41,874 nucleotides of DNA, from assembly GCF_011059145.1 (NCBI RefSeq), contig NZ_JAALLT010000001.1, positions 1 through 41,874 on the forward strand, in the 5' to 3' direction. Source of the DNA: Halalkalibaculum roseum (GTDB lineage Bacteria; Bacteroidota; Rhodothermia; Balneolales; Balneolaceae). Below are positions 17,506-26,237 of this stretch, piece after piece. Made by a program: the position numbers and the translations under genes. Each line of letters starts with the position of its first letter. Within the stretch, counting starts at the first letter, position 1. Under the pieces are notes generated by a model. The model had not been told where the DNA came from, did not search any database, and worked only from the letters and a program-made list of their open reading frames with translations.

Positions 17506-19758
17506 ATGGGAATATTTAACAGGGATATTATACGGGACAGAATTGCATGGCGTGAATCTCTTGCCACAACCATACTCCTGCTATTTTTGATAATAGGGGC
17601 AACAACCACTGCCCTGGCGCAATCCACCCAAACCATCGGCGCTCATAAGCTGGAAGCGGGACAGGAGATCGACTTCGACGGGCGCTTGGATGAGGCCTTC
17701 TGGAAGGAAATAACTCCCGCTACCGGTTTTCGCATGCAGGAGCCGAGGGAAGGCGATCCGGCCTCCGAAAAGACTGAGGTCTATATTGCCTATACCAGTG
17801 ACTACCTCTACATGGGGGTCATGCTTTACGACAGTGAACCCTCTCAGATAAAAGCCTTTCTTAAGCGGCGGGATGTACGCATCACCTCCGACGAACGTTT
17901 CACCTGGATTTTCGACACCTTCAACGACCAGCGCAATGCTTATTTCATGGAGATCAACCCCAATGCCCTGCGGACCGACGGGCTGCTGAGTACCGGCCAG
18001 GGCAATGATATCAACCTGAATTGGGATGGTATCTGGGATGCCAAAACCGTGATCGGTGATTTCGGCTGGTCGGCGGAAATCAAGATTCCCTTCAGCACGC
18101 TGAATTTTGATCCCGAGAGCTCGGTATGGGGAGCCAATTTCATGCGGGTGATTCGTCGTAAAAACGAGACGGTGCTGTGGTCAGGCTACCGGCGCAGCCA
18201 GGGTATCGAGCGGCCACAGGACGCCGGGAGGGTCACCGGACTGACCGGGATAAGTCAGGGCATCGGTTTGGAAGTGGTACCCTACGGAATCGCTAATAAC
18301 AACAAGGAGTTCACCGGCGGGGATTTTGAAACCTCTACAACCGCCGATGCCGGACTGGATATAAACTACAGCATCACCCCAAGCCTGAAAGCTTCCCTTA
18401 CACTGAATACCGATTTTGCGGAAGCCGAGGTGGACCAGCGCCGCATCAACCTGACCCGCTTTCCGCTGCAATTTCCGGAGCAGCGTGATTTTTTCCTGGA
18501 GGGATCCAACATTTACCGTTTTGCCCCGCGCAGTTTCGAGACACCCTTTTTCAGCCGTCGTATCGGCCTGCGCCAAGGCGAGCCTGTTCCCATCACTTAC
18601 GGAGCGCGCTTGCTGGGCAATGCCGGAAACTATAACCTGGCCATGCTGCATGTCCGCACCGGTGAGCATAGCGATATCCGCCCGGAAAACTTCACGGTTG
18701 CCCGCGTGAAGCGCAACATCGGGTCAGAGAGTACCCTGGGTATTATCTACACACGCCGGGACACCGAGAACGGGGATGAACTGGCTGATCCCCTGCAGAC
18801 CCGTCACACCTTCGGCAGTGATCTTGAGTTGAGCACTTCCAATTTTCTGGGTGATAAGAATCTTCAGTTTCAGGCCTTTTTTGTATTGCACAATCCTTCT
18901 TCCCCGCTGGACGATTCCACGGATGTCTGGGACCGATCCACCAGGGGCATTCGCCTCAACTACCCGAATGAGCCATGGTCGGGACATGTGTCGTACCGGG
19001 AATTCGGAACTGCTTTTGATCCGGCGGTAGGATTCGTCAGGCGTGTGGGATTCCGGAGATTGCAACCTTCCATAGGCTACAATCCACGCATTGAAAAGAT
19101 CGACTGGATTCGGGAAATCAATTGGGGAATTCGCTTTGAACATTTAACGGATCTCGATTTCAAGCTGCTGTCGCAGGAGCTGGGTTTCACCCTGCTGGGG
19201 CTTACCCTGGAAAGCGGGGATCAGGTGGACCTTTCAGTCTCCAGAAGCTATGAGCGACTTCGGAGTCCTTTTGATATCCGCCGAGACGGAACGGTAATTA
19301 TCCCACCGGATGAATACATCACATGGAGGGGATCGATACGTGCGGAGACCGCATCCTATCGCATGGTGTCTGCCAACACCGAATTTGAGTTCGGGGAATT
19401 CTGGTCCGGTCTGCAGCGGGAATATTCGATTGGACTCAACCTGAGGCCCTTTCCCGGCATTCGCCTGAATCCTGAGTATGTACATACTTTGGTGGACCTG
19501 AATGAAGGGCGTTTCACCACGGATCTTTTCCTGTTTGAGGGCAATTTCGATTTTACGAATGCCACTTTTCTATCGACCAAGTTGCAGTATGATACCCTCA
19601 GTGAGTTGATGGGACTGAATACGCGCTTCCGGTGGATTATCCGCCCGGGATCGGATGTGTACCTGGTGTACAACCATAACTGGCTGAGGGAGTTTGATCG
19701 ATTCCAGACCCGGCAGAGGACGGGGACGATTAAGGTGACTTATAGTTACCGATTCTGA
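17506..19758 (+). CDS. DUF5916 outer-membrane protein with N-terminal CBM9-like domain
   Basis: A 750-aa protein. An extended signal peptide ends at ALAQS (residue ~39). Residues ~45-225 resemble the carbohydrate-binding family 9-like domain found in these proteins (IDFDGRLDEAFWKEI, TEVYIAYTSDYLYMGVMLYD, NPNALRTDG). The C-terminal ~500 residues match the DUF5916 pattern (LTLNTDFAEAEVDQRRINL, FPEQRDFFLEGSNIY, FFSRRIGL) and form an outer-membrane barrel ending in VTYSYRF. Its ligand is unknown; relatives are widespread in Bacteroidota and often sit near hydrolases, which are absent here. Monocistronic, ending at a family-1 repeat. Confidence 0.88.
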   Translation: MGIFNRDIIRDRIAWRESLATTILLLFLIIGATTTALAQSTQTIGAHKLEAGQEIDFDGRLDEAFWKEITPATGFRMQEPREGDPASEKTEVYIAYTSDYLYMGVMLYDSEPSQIKAFLKRRDVRITSDERFTWIFDTFNDQRNAYFMEINPNALRTDGLLSTGQGNDINLNWDGIWDAKTVIGDFGWSAEIKIPFSTLNFDPESSVWGANFMRVIRRKNETVLWSGYRRSQGIERPQDAGRVTGLTGISQGIGLEVVPYGIANNNKEFTGGDFETSTTADAGLDINYSITPSLKASLTLNTDFAEAEVDQRRINLTRFPLQFPEQRDFFLEGSNIYRFAPRSFETPFFSRRIGLRQGEPVPITYGARLLGNAGNYNLAMLHVRTGEHSDIRPENFTVARVKRNIGSESTLGIIYTRRDTENGDELADPLQTRHTFGSDLELSTSNFLGDKNLQFQAFFVLHNPSSPLDDSTDVWDRSTRGIRLNYPNEPWSGHVSYREFGTAFDPAVGFVRRVGFRRLQPSIGYNPRIEKIDWIREINWGIRFEHLTDLDFKLLSQELGFTLLGLTLESGDQVDLSVSRSYERLRSPFDIRRDGTVIIPPDEYITWRGSIRAETASYRMVSANTEFEFGEFWSGLQREYSIGLNLRPFPGIRLNPEYVHTLVDLNEGRFTTDLFLFEGNFDFTNATFLSTKLQYDTLSELMGLNTRFRWIIRPGSDVYLVYNHNWLREFDRFQTRQRTGTIKVTYSYRF

Positions 19759-19767
19759 TTACCCGGT

Positions 19768-19873
19768 ATAGAACACTGATTACCACGGTCAAGGCTGATT
19801 CTCACAGATTTTTATTTTTACTCCTATCTTTAATCGGTGTAAATCTGCAGTATTCGTGTTATCCGTGTTCTAT
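19768..19873. repeat. Full family-1 long-hairpin repeat
   Basis: 106 bp starting ATAGAACACTGATTACCACG and ending TTATCCGTGTTCTAT. The arms pair imperfectly over about 40 bp, with AATCGGTGTAAATCTGCAG in the right arm. It lies between convergent genes and its end supplies the TAG stop of the minus-strand lipoprotein gene. Confidence 0.78.
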
Positions 19874-20361
19874 TGAAACGGGTTCCACTTAGTCAGTTCA
19901 AAGTTAATGCGATTACTTCCGCTGCAGGAGACAAACTGCTGAGATGCCGAGTATAGTACAGAATCAATTGTGGCCTGGGCACTGACAAAGAAATGGCGCG
20001 AGCCACATTTCGTGGTGGACCGTGAGAAGCTATACTTGCCTAATGAATCAGTGTAAAACTGGCCGAGATGTGTGTAGTCGTAGCCGCCCCACTCCCAGTC
20101 TTCGTACAATGGACGGTTCACCAGGCTCACGATCGCGCTGTCTACAGGTTGGCCGCTCTCTTTTAAGGTTACGGTTCCGGATACGGAGAAGCTACTGCTG
20201 GTGTAGGCAGGTCGGTTGTTTGTTTTTGAATTAAAGCCTAAACCGACATCGCCAAGGACATTATCGCAGCCCTGCAGGATAAGTCCAAGTACTGACAGTA
20301 CAAACAATACAATTTGAAATCTGTAACTGGTGCTAAGTAGATAGGTTTTAGATGTTTTCAT
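19870..20361 (-). CDS. Lipoprotein with carboxypeptidase-regulatory-like fold
   Basis: A 163-aa protein. The signal runs to a lipobox (LGLILQGC, Cys ~32). The mature part carries an Ig-like carboxypeptidase-regulatory domain (VSGTVTLKESGQPVDSAIV, FYTDSLGKYSFSRS), with paired cysteines (TTKCGSRHFF, FVSCSGSN) that could form a disulfide. The function is unknown; such domains often decorate surface proteins. The ATG at 20361 has GGAGG 6 nt upstream and is preferred to an upstream start at 20382. Confidence 0.78.
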   Translation of the reverse strand: MKTSKTYLLSTSYRFQIVLFVLSVLGLILQGCDNVLGDVGLGFNSKTNNRPAYTSSSFSVSGTVTLKESGQPVDSAIVSLVNRPLYEDWEWGGYDYTHLGQFYTDSLGKYSFSRSTTKCGSRHFFVSAQATIDSVLYSASQQFVSCSGSNRINFELTKWNPFQ

Positions 20362-20480
20362 AAGAGGCCTCCGAATTACCAATTAGGTTCTTTGAGGGTG
20401 CTGAACCTAAAGTAGAGGCGTACCGGGTGGAGAAATGCGACTTAGTGGTAGGGGAAAAGGGACTATATGTGAAACGGCAA

Positions 20481-20535
20481 ATGGAACACGGTATCCGTGG
20501 ATAAGGCTGATTTTTACGGATCTTAATTTATATAC
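20481..20535. repeat. Left half of family-1 repeat; outer arm of a 697-bp composite
   Basis: The first 37 bp (20481-20517, ATGGAACACGGTATCCGTGG onward) are the exact inverted repeat of 21141-21177. Together they flank a family-2 element. Confidence 0.8.
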
Positions 20536-20625
20536 TCTCTGTTTCCGGCGCTCTGCTCCGGAAACAAATGCCTTGTTCATTCTCAATTGAGTTCACTTTA
20601 GTTTACTATTTCGAAGAGCATCTTT

Positions 20626-21068
20626 GTTCATTTTTGACTGGCCAAAAACGAACCAAAAAGCCACCGGGGGTATTGAGATGTTGTTTTAGCTATAATTGTA
20701 TTGTTGATCTTGCTCTTCTACTCTCAATGCTTTTTAGTTTATCTTTCCCGCAATACCCCCGGACCCCCGTTTTGCAGTGAACAGTGTGTCAGTGGTCAAG
20801 TAACAGATTAGGCCAACTATCCTGATAGACGCTGGAAGAGCTCTATTATAACGATAAACTATTGAAGGTTTTCCGCACTTGGAGTTGTGAGGCAGGTGGG
20901 TGCAGAGGGGTCGAGAAGGCAGGCGGTTGTAATAACACACCGATGAGATTGTGGAAACTATTAGCGGGTGTGATGGATCTTTGTTTTTACCCTGCCAAGC
21001 GGCACCGATGCCCTGCTGAGCACATCCTGGCGGCGCGTTTTGCGGTACTTTTGCGCGTCAAAAGTACC
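20626..21068. repeat. Family-2 structured dispersed repeat, copy 1 (443 bp)
   Basis: It starts with a hairpin, GTTCATTTTTG pairing with CAAAAACGAAC around ACTGGC (one G-T-type mismatch). An internal 12-bp perfect stem pairs CCGGGGGTATTG (20664-20675) with 20751-20762. It ends in the hairpin GGTACTTTTG-CGCGT-CAAAAGTACC (21044-21068). A conserved core has CCGCACTTGGAGTTGTGAGG and AGGCAGGCGG. Copies at 25850 and 41692 are highly similar; this one carries about 85 extra bases after the internal stem. Apparent short ORFs inside are not conserved as proteins. Confidence 0.85.
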
Positions 21069-21076
21069 AGTAAAAA

Positions 21077-21177
21077 ACACAGATGACACAAATATTGCAG
21101 ATTTACGTCGGTTAAAGATAAAAGTTCAAAATAAATATCTGTAAAAATCAGCCTTATCCACGGATACCGTGTTCCAT
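21077..21177. repeat. Full family-1 long-hairpin repeat
   Basis: Reads in the opposite sense to the copy at 19768: ACACAGATGACACAAATATT, CAGATTTACGTCGGTTAAAG, ending at GGATACCGTGTTCCAT. Its last 37 bp are the perfect inverted repeat of 20481-20517. The promoter of the following oxidoreductase operon should lie in 21178-21282. Confidence 0.75.
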
Positions 21178-21282
21178 AAAAATGGTAGCTCTTCACAGAT
21201 ATTAAAGTTCCTTTTGTATGGAAAAAGATTTATGCTTACCTAGGTAAATATAGATATCCGACATTATAGAACAGATTCAGCT

Positions 21283-21813
21283 ATGGACCGACGTACAGCC
21301 ATCAAACAACTTTCCCTGCTTGGCGGAGCCATGCTTTTGGCGCCCTCCTGCACGTTCAGTTCTGAACGGGTATCTGTAGCACTGGATAACCTGAAGATCA
21401 CACCCTCCCAGGAGTCACTACTAGGCGATATCGTGGAAACCCTTATACCCGCTACTGATATCCCCGGGGCAAAGGAACTGAAGCTTCACCATTTTGTGCT
21501 GGTCATGGTCGATGGCTGCCGGGGTCCGTCCGACCGCGAAGCTTTTCAGCGCGGGCTGGGGCAGATCGACGCGCTGGCTGAAGAAGAAGTGGGTACCGCC
21601 TTCTCCGATTGCGATGCCAAACAGAAAGAAGTGTTTCTGACCGGTTTGATGGATGGGACTTCCGCGGAACCTGCGTATGAGGATGCCCGTGCATTCCTTG
21701 GGATGACCAAAGGCTATACCATTCAGGGCTTTCTGCAATCGGAATATGTGATGACCGAAGTCAATCCCTACCAGCTGGTTCCCGGCCATTTTGACGGCTG
21801 CGTAACGAGTTAA
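21283..21813 (+). CDS. Gluconate 2-dehydrogenase subunit 3 family protein
   Basis: A 176-aa protein with a Tat/lipoprotein-like leader (MDRRTAIKQLSLLGGAMLLA, then PSC at residue 23). The mature part follows the small-subunit family: LLGDIVETLIPATDIPGAKE, then FLTGLMDG, and the end GYTIQGFLQSEY with NPYQLVPG. In that family this subunit is needed to export and assemble the FAD-containing large subunit. The GMC oxidoreductase starts 38 bp downstream, so the two form an operon. The substrate is not known. Confidence 0.88.
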   Translation: MDRRTAIKQLSLLGGAMLLAPSCTFSSERVSVALDNLKITPSQESLLGDIVETLIPATDIPGAKELKLHHFVLVMVDGCRGPSDREAFQRGLGQIDALAEEEVGTAFSDCDAKQKEVFLTGLMDGTSAEPAYEDARAFLGMTKGYTIQGFLQSEYVMTEVNPYQLVPGHFDGCVTS

Positions 21814-21851
21814 CAAGTTAAATGAAATGAAATTTTAGATCCTGTAAGGAC

Positions 21852-23564
21852 ATGGCCAATCTGAACATCGACAGCAAGCAAGAACGAACCTATGATGCCA
21901 TCGTGATTGGATCAGGTATGAGCGGCGGTTGGGCTGCCAAGGAACTCACTGAAAAGGGACTCAAAACACTTGTGCTGGAACGGGGCCGGGATGTCAAGCA
22001 CATGGAGGATTACCCGACTACTAATATGATGCCCTGGGAATTTAAGCATCGCGGGGAGATACCCAGGGATATCGCCGAGGAAAATCCGGTGGTGAGCCGG
22101 TGCTATGCTTTTAAGGAAGACGCCAAGCATTTCTTCGTACTGGATACTGAACATCCCTACGTGCAACAGGAGCCCTTCGACTGGATCCGGGGCTACCAGG
22201 TTGGGGGCAAGTCGCTGTTGTGGGCCCGTCAGACCCAGCGGTGGAGTCCCTACGATTTTGAGGGTCCCGCCCGGGACGGTTTCGCGGTGGAATGGCCGAT
22301 CAGCTACGAAGATATTGCCCCCTGGTACAGCCATGTTGAAAAATTTGTGGGTATTTCGGGCAACAAAGATGGCATCCCGCAGCTGCCTGACGGTGAGTTT
22401 CTGCCGCCTATGGATCTCACCTGCGTGGAAAGCTATTTTAAGGAACAGATGTCGGAGCACTATCCCGAGCGCCCGGTCATCATCGGCCGCTGTGCTCACC
22501 TGACGGAGCCCCAGCCCATTCATCTGGAGCAGGGACGCGGTCAGTGCATGTATCGCAACATTTGCCAGCGGGGTTGTCCCTATGGGGCTTATTTCAGCAG
22601 CAACTCCTCGACCATCCCCTGGGCGGCCAAAACCGGTAATATGACTTTGCGTCCGCATTCGGTGGTTGATTCCATCATTTACGACGAGCAGCAGGAACGG
22701 GCCGTCGGGGTACGGGTTGTGGATGCCAACACTAAAGAGACGGTAGAATATTACGCCGACATCATTTTTCTCAACGCCAGCGCACTGAACAGCAACATGA
22801 TTCTGATGAACTCCACTTCAGATCGTTTTCTCGACGGTTTGGGCAACGACAGCGGCCTGTTGGGCAAATATGTGGCTTTTCATAACTACCGCGGCACCAT
22901 TTCGGCCGAGTATGAAGGATTTATGGATCGCACTACCTCCGGCCGGCGGCCCAACGGGGGTTACATTCCACGTTTCCGTAATGTGTTCAGCCAGGAAACC
23001 GATTTCCTGCGCGGCTATGCGGCAGGCCTCAGCGCCCACAGGTCACAGGTTCGGGATACCTCAGGTGCCGGACAAATCCTGAAGGAGAACCTGCTCAATC
23101 CTAGCCCGGGTCCCTGGCGAGTGGGCTCACATATGATGGGAGAGACCATTCCCAAAGAATCCAACTATGTGGCCCTGGATCCGGAAAAGAGAGATGAATG
23201 GGGCATGCCATTGCTGAACGTCTCGGTGGAGTATGACGATAACGATGAAAAGATGCTCGAAGATTTCTTTGAGCAGATGTCGGAAATGTACGACAAGGCT
23301 GGCTTTACCAATATCCGAACCCGTGATTCCGAACAGGCTCCCGGCCTGGACATCCATGAGATGGGAGGCGTTCGTATGGGGAAAGATCCGGAGACCTCAC
23401 TGCTCAACAGGTGGAATCAGCTGCATGCCTGCAAGAATGTGTTTGTAACCGATGGGGCCTGCATGACCTCAACCGGCACACAAAATCCTTCACTGACCTA
23501 CATGGCACTGACGGCCCGGTCGGCGAATTATGCTGTAGAGGAATTGAATAAAGGAAATCTGTAG
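21852..23564 (+). CDS. GMC family FAD oxidoreductase (sugar/alcohol dehydrogenase large subunit)
   Basis: A 570-aa flavoprotein. The N-terminal Rossmann motif GSGMSGGWAAKEL (~21-33), ending LVLERG, binds FAD. A cysteine-rich stretch (CMYRNICQRGCPYGAY, ~230-245) is typical of the gluconate-dehydrogenase-like branch. The C-terminal GMC signature has HEMGGVRMG and NVFVTDGACMTSTGTQNPSL, with the catalytic His/Asn region near the end (TQNPSLTYMALTARSA). With the subunit-3 protein it would oxidise a sugar or sugar acid in the periplasm and pass electrons to the respiratory chain. AAGGA lies before the ATG. No cytochrome subunit follows. Confidence 0.9.
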   Translation: MANLNIDSKQERTYDAIVIGSGMSGGWAAKELTEKGLKTLVLERGRDVKHMEDYPTTNMMPWEFKHRGEIPRDIAEENPVVSRCYAFKEDAKHFFVLDTEHPYVQQEPFDWIRGYQVGGKSLLWARQTQRWSPYDFEGPARDGFAVEWPISYEDIAPWYSHVEKFVGISGNKDGIPQLPDGEFLPPMDLTCVESYFKEQMSEHYPERPVIIGRCAHLTEPQPIHLEQGRGQCMYRNICQRGCPYGAYFSSNSSTIPWAAKTGNMTLRPHSVVDSIIYDEQQERAVGVRVVDANTKETVEYYADIIFLNASALNSNMILMNSTSDRFLDGLGNDSGLLGKYVAFHNYRGTISAEYEGFMDRTTSGRRPNGGYIPRFRNVFSQETDFLRGYAAGLSAHRSQVRDTSGAGQILKENLLNPSPGPWRVGSHMMGETIPKESNYVALDPEKRDEWGMPLLNVSVEYDDNDEKMLEDFFEQMSEMYDKAGFTNIRTRDSEQAPGLDIHEMGGVRMGKDPETSLLNRWNQLHACKNVFVTDGACMTSTGTQNPSLTYMALTARSANYAVEELNKGNL

Positions 23565-23651
23565 GAGTTAGAGTAAGCCTTTCGAGCTGTCACACAGAGG
23601 TGCGCAAAGAAGCACAAAGGTACACAGAGATGCACGGAGTAATACGGGATA

Positions 23652-23679
23652 GAACACGGATGACACGGAATCCGTGTTC
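23652..23679. terminator. Hairpin between convergent genes
   Basis: GAACACGGAT (23652-23661) pairs perfectly with ATCCGTGTTC (23670-23679). It is a minimal form of family 1 in which both termini lie close together. It sits between the convergent GMC and NTF2-like genes and could act as a terminator. Confidence 0.5.
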
Positions 23680-23762
23680 CTTACCCTCTCAATAAAAATG
23701 GAGCATATCCATTCGATTCACCTGAGATTGGTGGAAAGAATGAACACGCTCCATAAACTGCA

Positions 23763-24335
23763 TCAGTTTTCTTCTGAAGTGGAAAGTATATTGGTGCCCA
23801 TGGCATTGATAATCGGCGATCGGTCGTAATAGGAGTAATACCGGTCGATCTTTTTCTCATCGTTGAAATGCAGCGTGAAATTCATGCGAATATTCACGGT
23901 ACTCCCATTGAAAACCATTTCATTGGACATATAGGATATCACGTAGGGTCCGGTCAAGCCGGCATAGTTGGGAGCCTCCCGGGCAACTACCGGCAGGAAC
24001 ACCGGGTTGCTGAAGGTCATGGAAGATACGCCTGACGTATTTTCCCAGTTTTTCCACCAGTCAAGTACAGCCGTTTTGCCGGTCAGTACAGTGCGCGTTC
24101 CCGCATCCCCATCAGGGAAGTAATACTCAATATCATCGGCCAGCATCTCTCCCCAGGCATCAAAGTCCATGCTCTGCATATGCATCATTGCCTGTTCGGC
24201 CATCTCGGCATATTCCGGCGATCCGATATCCCATCTTTCATTGCCATCCTCTACAACCTGCGTACATCCCGCAAGCAGCATCATGCCCATCAGAATACCT
24301 CCTGTCCATACCCGTGTTTTTTTCATAGTTATCAT
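23763..24335 (-). CDS. NTF2-like (SnoaL-type) lipoprotein
   Basis: A 190-aa protein. A lipoprotein signal ends at LLAGC (residue ~24). The mature part looks like a cone-shaped NTF2/SnoaL fold: helices (YAEMAEQAMMHMQSMDFDAW), the strand pair DDIEYYFPDGD, TGKTAVLDWWKNW, and the C-terminal sheet (NIRMNFTLHFNDEKKIDRYY). It may bind or convert a small ligand; nothing more specific can be read. I chose the ATG at 24335, five bases after GAGGG; a GTG at 24341 overlaps that site. Confidence 0.8.
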   Translation of the reverse strand: MITMKKTRVWTGGILMGMMLLAGCTQVVEDGNERWDIGSPEYAEMAEQAMMHMQSMDFDAWGEMLADDIEYYFPDGDAGTRTVLTGKTAVLDWWKNWENTSGVSSMTFSNPVFLPVVAREAPNYAGLTGPYVISYMSNEMVFNGSTVNIRMNFTLHFNDEKKIDRYYSYYDRSPIINAMGTNILSTSEEN

Positions 24336-24466
24336 ATTCACCCTCGGTCCCTTTATTTTATAGGTAAGTAGTTGTTATTTGTACAACTGTGTAAATGAAA
24401 GTGGGGATTTGCCGGATCAAATCAAAGATATATTTATGGGAGGGGGCTTGGTTGAGTTAAATAGGT

Positions 24467-24501
24467 CCCTCACTTCCGCAGCAGAGCGGCGGAAGTGAGG
24501 G
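24467..24501. terminator. Hairpin downstream of alcohol dehydrogenase (possible terminator)
   Basis: CCCTCACTTCC (24467-24477) pairs perfectly with GGAAGTGAGGG (24491-24501). It lies ~60 bp past the minus-strand alcohol dehydrogenase stop and resembles the hairpin at 16586-16620. There is no clear T-run. Confidence 0.45.
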
Positions 24502-24510
24502 TAAACATAA

Positions 24511-24553
24511 AAAATCTGTGAACATCCGCATTACCCGCGGATGCCGTGTTCCA
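24511..24553. repeat. Half copy of family-1 repeat
   Basis: Contains AAAATCTGTGAACATCCGCA and ends CGGATGCCGTGTTCCAT. Confidence 0.55.
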
Positions 24554-24561
24554 TAAGACCC

Positions 24562-25614
24562 TTAGCTCTCTTTCAGCGAATCCATGTCGATGACAAAGCG
24601 GTACTTCACATCGGAGTTGACCACGCGCTCGTAGGCTTCGTTGATCTCCTCGATGTCAATCATCTCTACATCGCAGGTGATACCGTGCTCCCCGCAGAAA
24701 TCCAGCATCTCCTGGGTTTCGGGGATACCTCCGATGACCGAACCGGCAACGCGTTTGCGTCCCATAATCAGTCCGCCCCCGTGCATAGGCTCCAGGGGTT
24801 CAATAGCGCCTACCAGCACCATGGTGGCGTCGCGGCCCAGCAGGTTGATGTAGGGATTCATATCATGCCCCACCGGAATAGTATTCAGCAGGAAGTCAAA
24901 ACTGCCGGCATGTTCTTCCATCTGTTCGGGATCGGTGGAGATCAGTACATCGTCGGCGCCCAGCCGCTTGGCGTCTTTGGCTTTTTCAGGCGAACGCGTA
25001 ATCATCACGGTTTCGGCACCGAGTGCATGGGCAAACTTGACGCCCATATGTCCCAGACCGCCCAGACCGATGATGCCAACCTTATCTCCTTCCCCCACCT
25101 CCCAGTGGCGCAGCGGCGACCAGGTAGTGATACCGGCGCACAGCAGGGGCGCAGTGGCTTTGGTGTCAATATTCTCAGGTATATTCAGTACAAATTCCCG
25201 GTCTACCACTACCTGCCCGGAATATCCACCGAAGGTGTGTCCGCCGAGATGTTCGTCCGGACCGTTATAGGTCATCACAGCCCCTTCTTCGCAGTATTGT
25301 TCCAGACCGTCCTTGCAGGAATCGCAGGTCTGGCAGGAGTCTACCATACAGCCTACTCCGACCAGGTCGCCTTCTTTAAAATCAGATACGTTATCTCCCA
25401 CTTCTGTCACTCGTCCAACAATCTCATGGCCCGGCACTACAGGGTACATGGAATTGCCCCACTCATTGCGTGCCACGTGGATATCGCTGTGGCAGACACC
25501 GCAGTACAGAATATCTATTTTAACGTCATCGGGCAGCACCTCACGGCGCTGAATATCAAAAGGTTTCAAATCGGCATCGGCAGATTGTGCAGCGTAGGCA
25601 TGTACTTCGCTCAT
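24562..25614 (-). CDS. Zinc-dependent NAD(P) alcohol dehydrogenase (CAD/YahK type)
   Basis: A 350-aa medium-chain dehydrogenase. Catalytic zinc ligands: Cys41 (CGVCHSDIH), His63-Glu64 (PGHEIVGRV) and the later Cys in LLCAGITTWSPL. Structural zinc is held by Cys94, Cys97, Cys100 and Cys108 (CQTCDSCKDGLEQYC). The cofactor motif GLGGLGHMGVKFAHALGA, followed by TRSPEKA, suggests NADP(H). It would reduce aldehydes (or oxidise primary alcohols), like the cinnamyl-alcohol-dehydrogenase branch including E. coli YahK and AdhA; the true substrate is unknown. Full length for the family. Monocistronic. Confidence 0.92.
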   Translation of the reverse strand: MSEVHAYAAQSADADLKPFDIQRREVLPDDVKIDILYCGVCHSDIHVARNEWGNSMYPVVPGHEIVGRVTEVGDNVSDFKEGDLVGVGCMVDSCQTCDSCKDGLEQYCEEGAVMTYNGPDEHLGGHTFGGYSGQVVVDREFVLNIPENIDTKATAPLLCAGITTWSPLRHWEVGEGDKVGIIGLGGLGHMGVKFAHALGAETVMITRSPEKAKDAKRLGADDVLISTDPEQMEEHAGSFDFLLNTIPVGHDMNPYINLLGRDATMVLVGAIEPLEPMHGGGLIMGRKRVAGSVIGGIPETQEMLDFCGEHGITCDVEMIDIEEINEAYERVVNSDVKYRFVIDMDSLKES

Positions 25615-25695
25615 GTAAGAAATAATTTGAGTTGGGATTGAAGGATTTACAACTATGTCTTGCTGCTATTCATTCCTTTATCAGTGAGCAGCTAT

Positions 25696-25801
25696 ATGGA
25701 ACACGGAATCCGCGGGCAAGACTGATTATCGCAGATTTTATTTTTGAATTCCTATAATTAATCGGTGTAAATCTGTAGTATTCGTGTCATCAGTGTTCCA
25801 T
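25696..25801. repeat. Full family-1 long-hairpin repeat
   Basis: 106 bp starting ATGGAACACGGAATCCGCGG and ending GTCATCAGTGTTCCAT, with AATCGGTGTAAATCTGTAG in the right arm. It stands just before a family-2 element, as in two other places in the window. Confidence 0.78.
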
Positions 25802-25849
25802 ACAGTCCCTAGCACGGAAACAAGTTTTGGCTTGTAGACAATTATCATT

Positions 25850-26208
25850 GTTCATTTTTGACTGGCCAAAAACGAACCAAAAAGCCACCGGGGGTATTGA
25901 GATGTTGTTTTAGCTATAATCGTTCTTTTGATGTTGCTCTTCCACACTCTATGCTCTTTCGATTAACTTTCCCGCAATACCCCCGGACCCCATTTTCAGT
26001 TTATTATTTTAACCGCACTTGGAGTTGTGAGGCAGGTGGGTGCAGAGGGGACGCGAAGGCAGGCGGTTGTAAAAACACACCGATGAGATTGTGGAAGCTG
26101 TTGCCGTTTGTGGTGGATCTTTGTTTTTACCCTGCCAAGTGACACCGATGCCCTGCCGAGCAAATCCTGGCGGCACGTTTTGCGGTACTTTTGCGTGTCA
26201 AAAGTACC
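25850..26208. repeat. Family-2 structured dispersed repeat, copy 2 (359 bp)
   Basis: Nearly identical to copy 1 over its first ~75 bp and its last ~180 bp, but shorter in the middle. The start hairpin, the CCGGGGGTATTG / CAATACCCCCGG stem and the end hairpin GGTACTTTTG-CGTGT-CAAAAGTACC (26184-26208) are all kept; the end loop differs by one base while the stem is unchanged. No gene is seen in 25615-26237. Confidence 0.85.
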
Positions 26209-26237
26209 ATTATATAAAATGGATCAAACAGACTGAC

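Noticed and set aside
24541-25641. A 366-codon open frame on the plus strand
   Set aside because: It lies wholly antisense to the zinc alcohol dehydrogenase, whose motifs are complete; the frame is a shadow without recognisable protein features.
25858-26142. Short frames inside family-2 repeats (also 20568-20780)
   Set aside because: The frames follow the repeated DNA, shift between copies and end at different places, so they are not conserved proteins.
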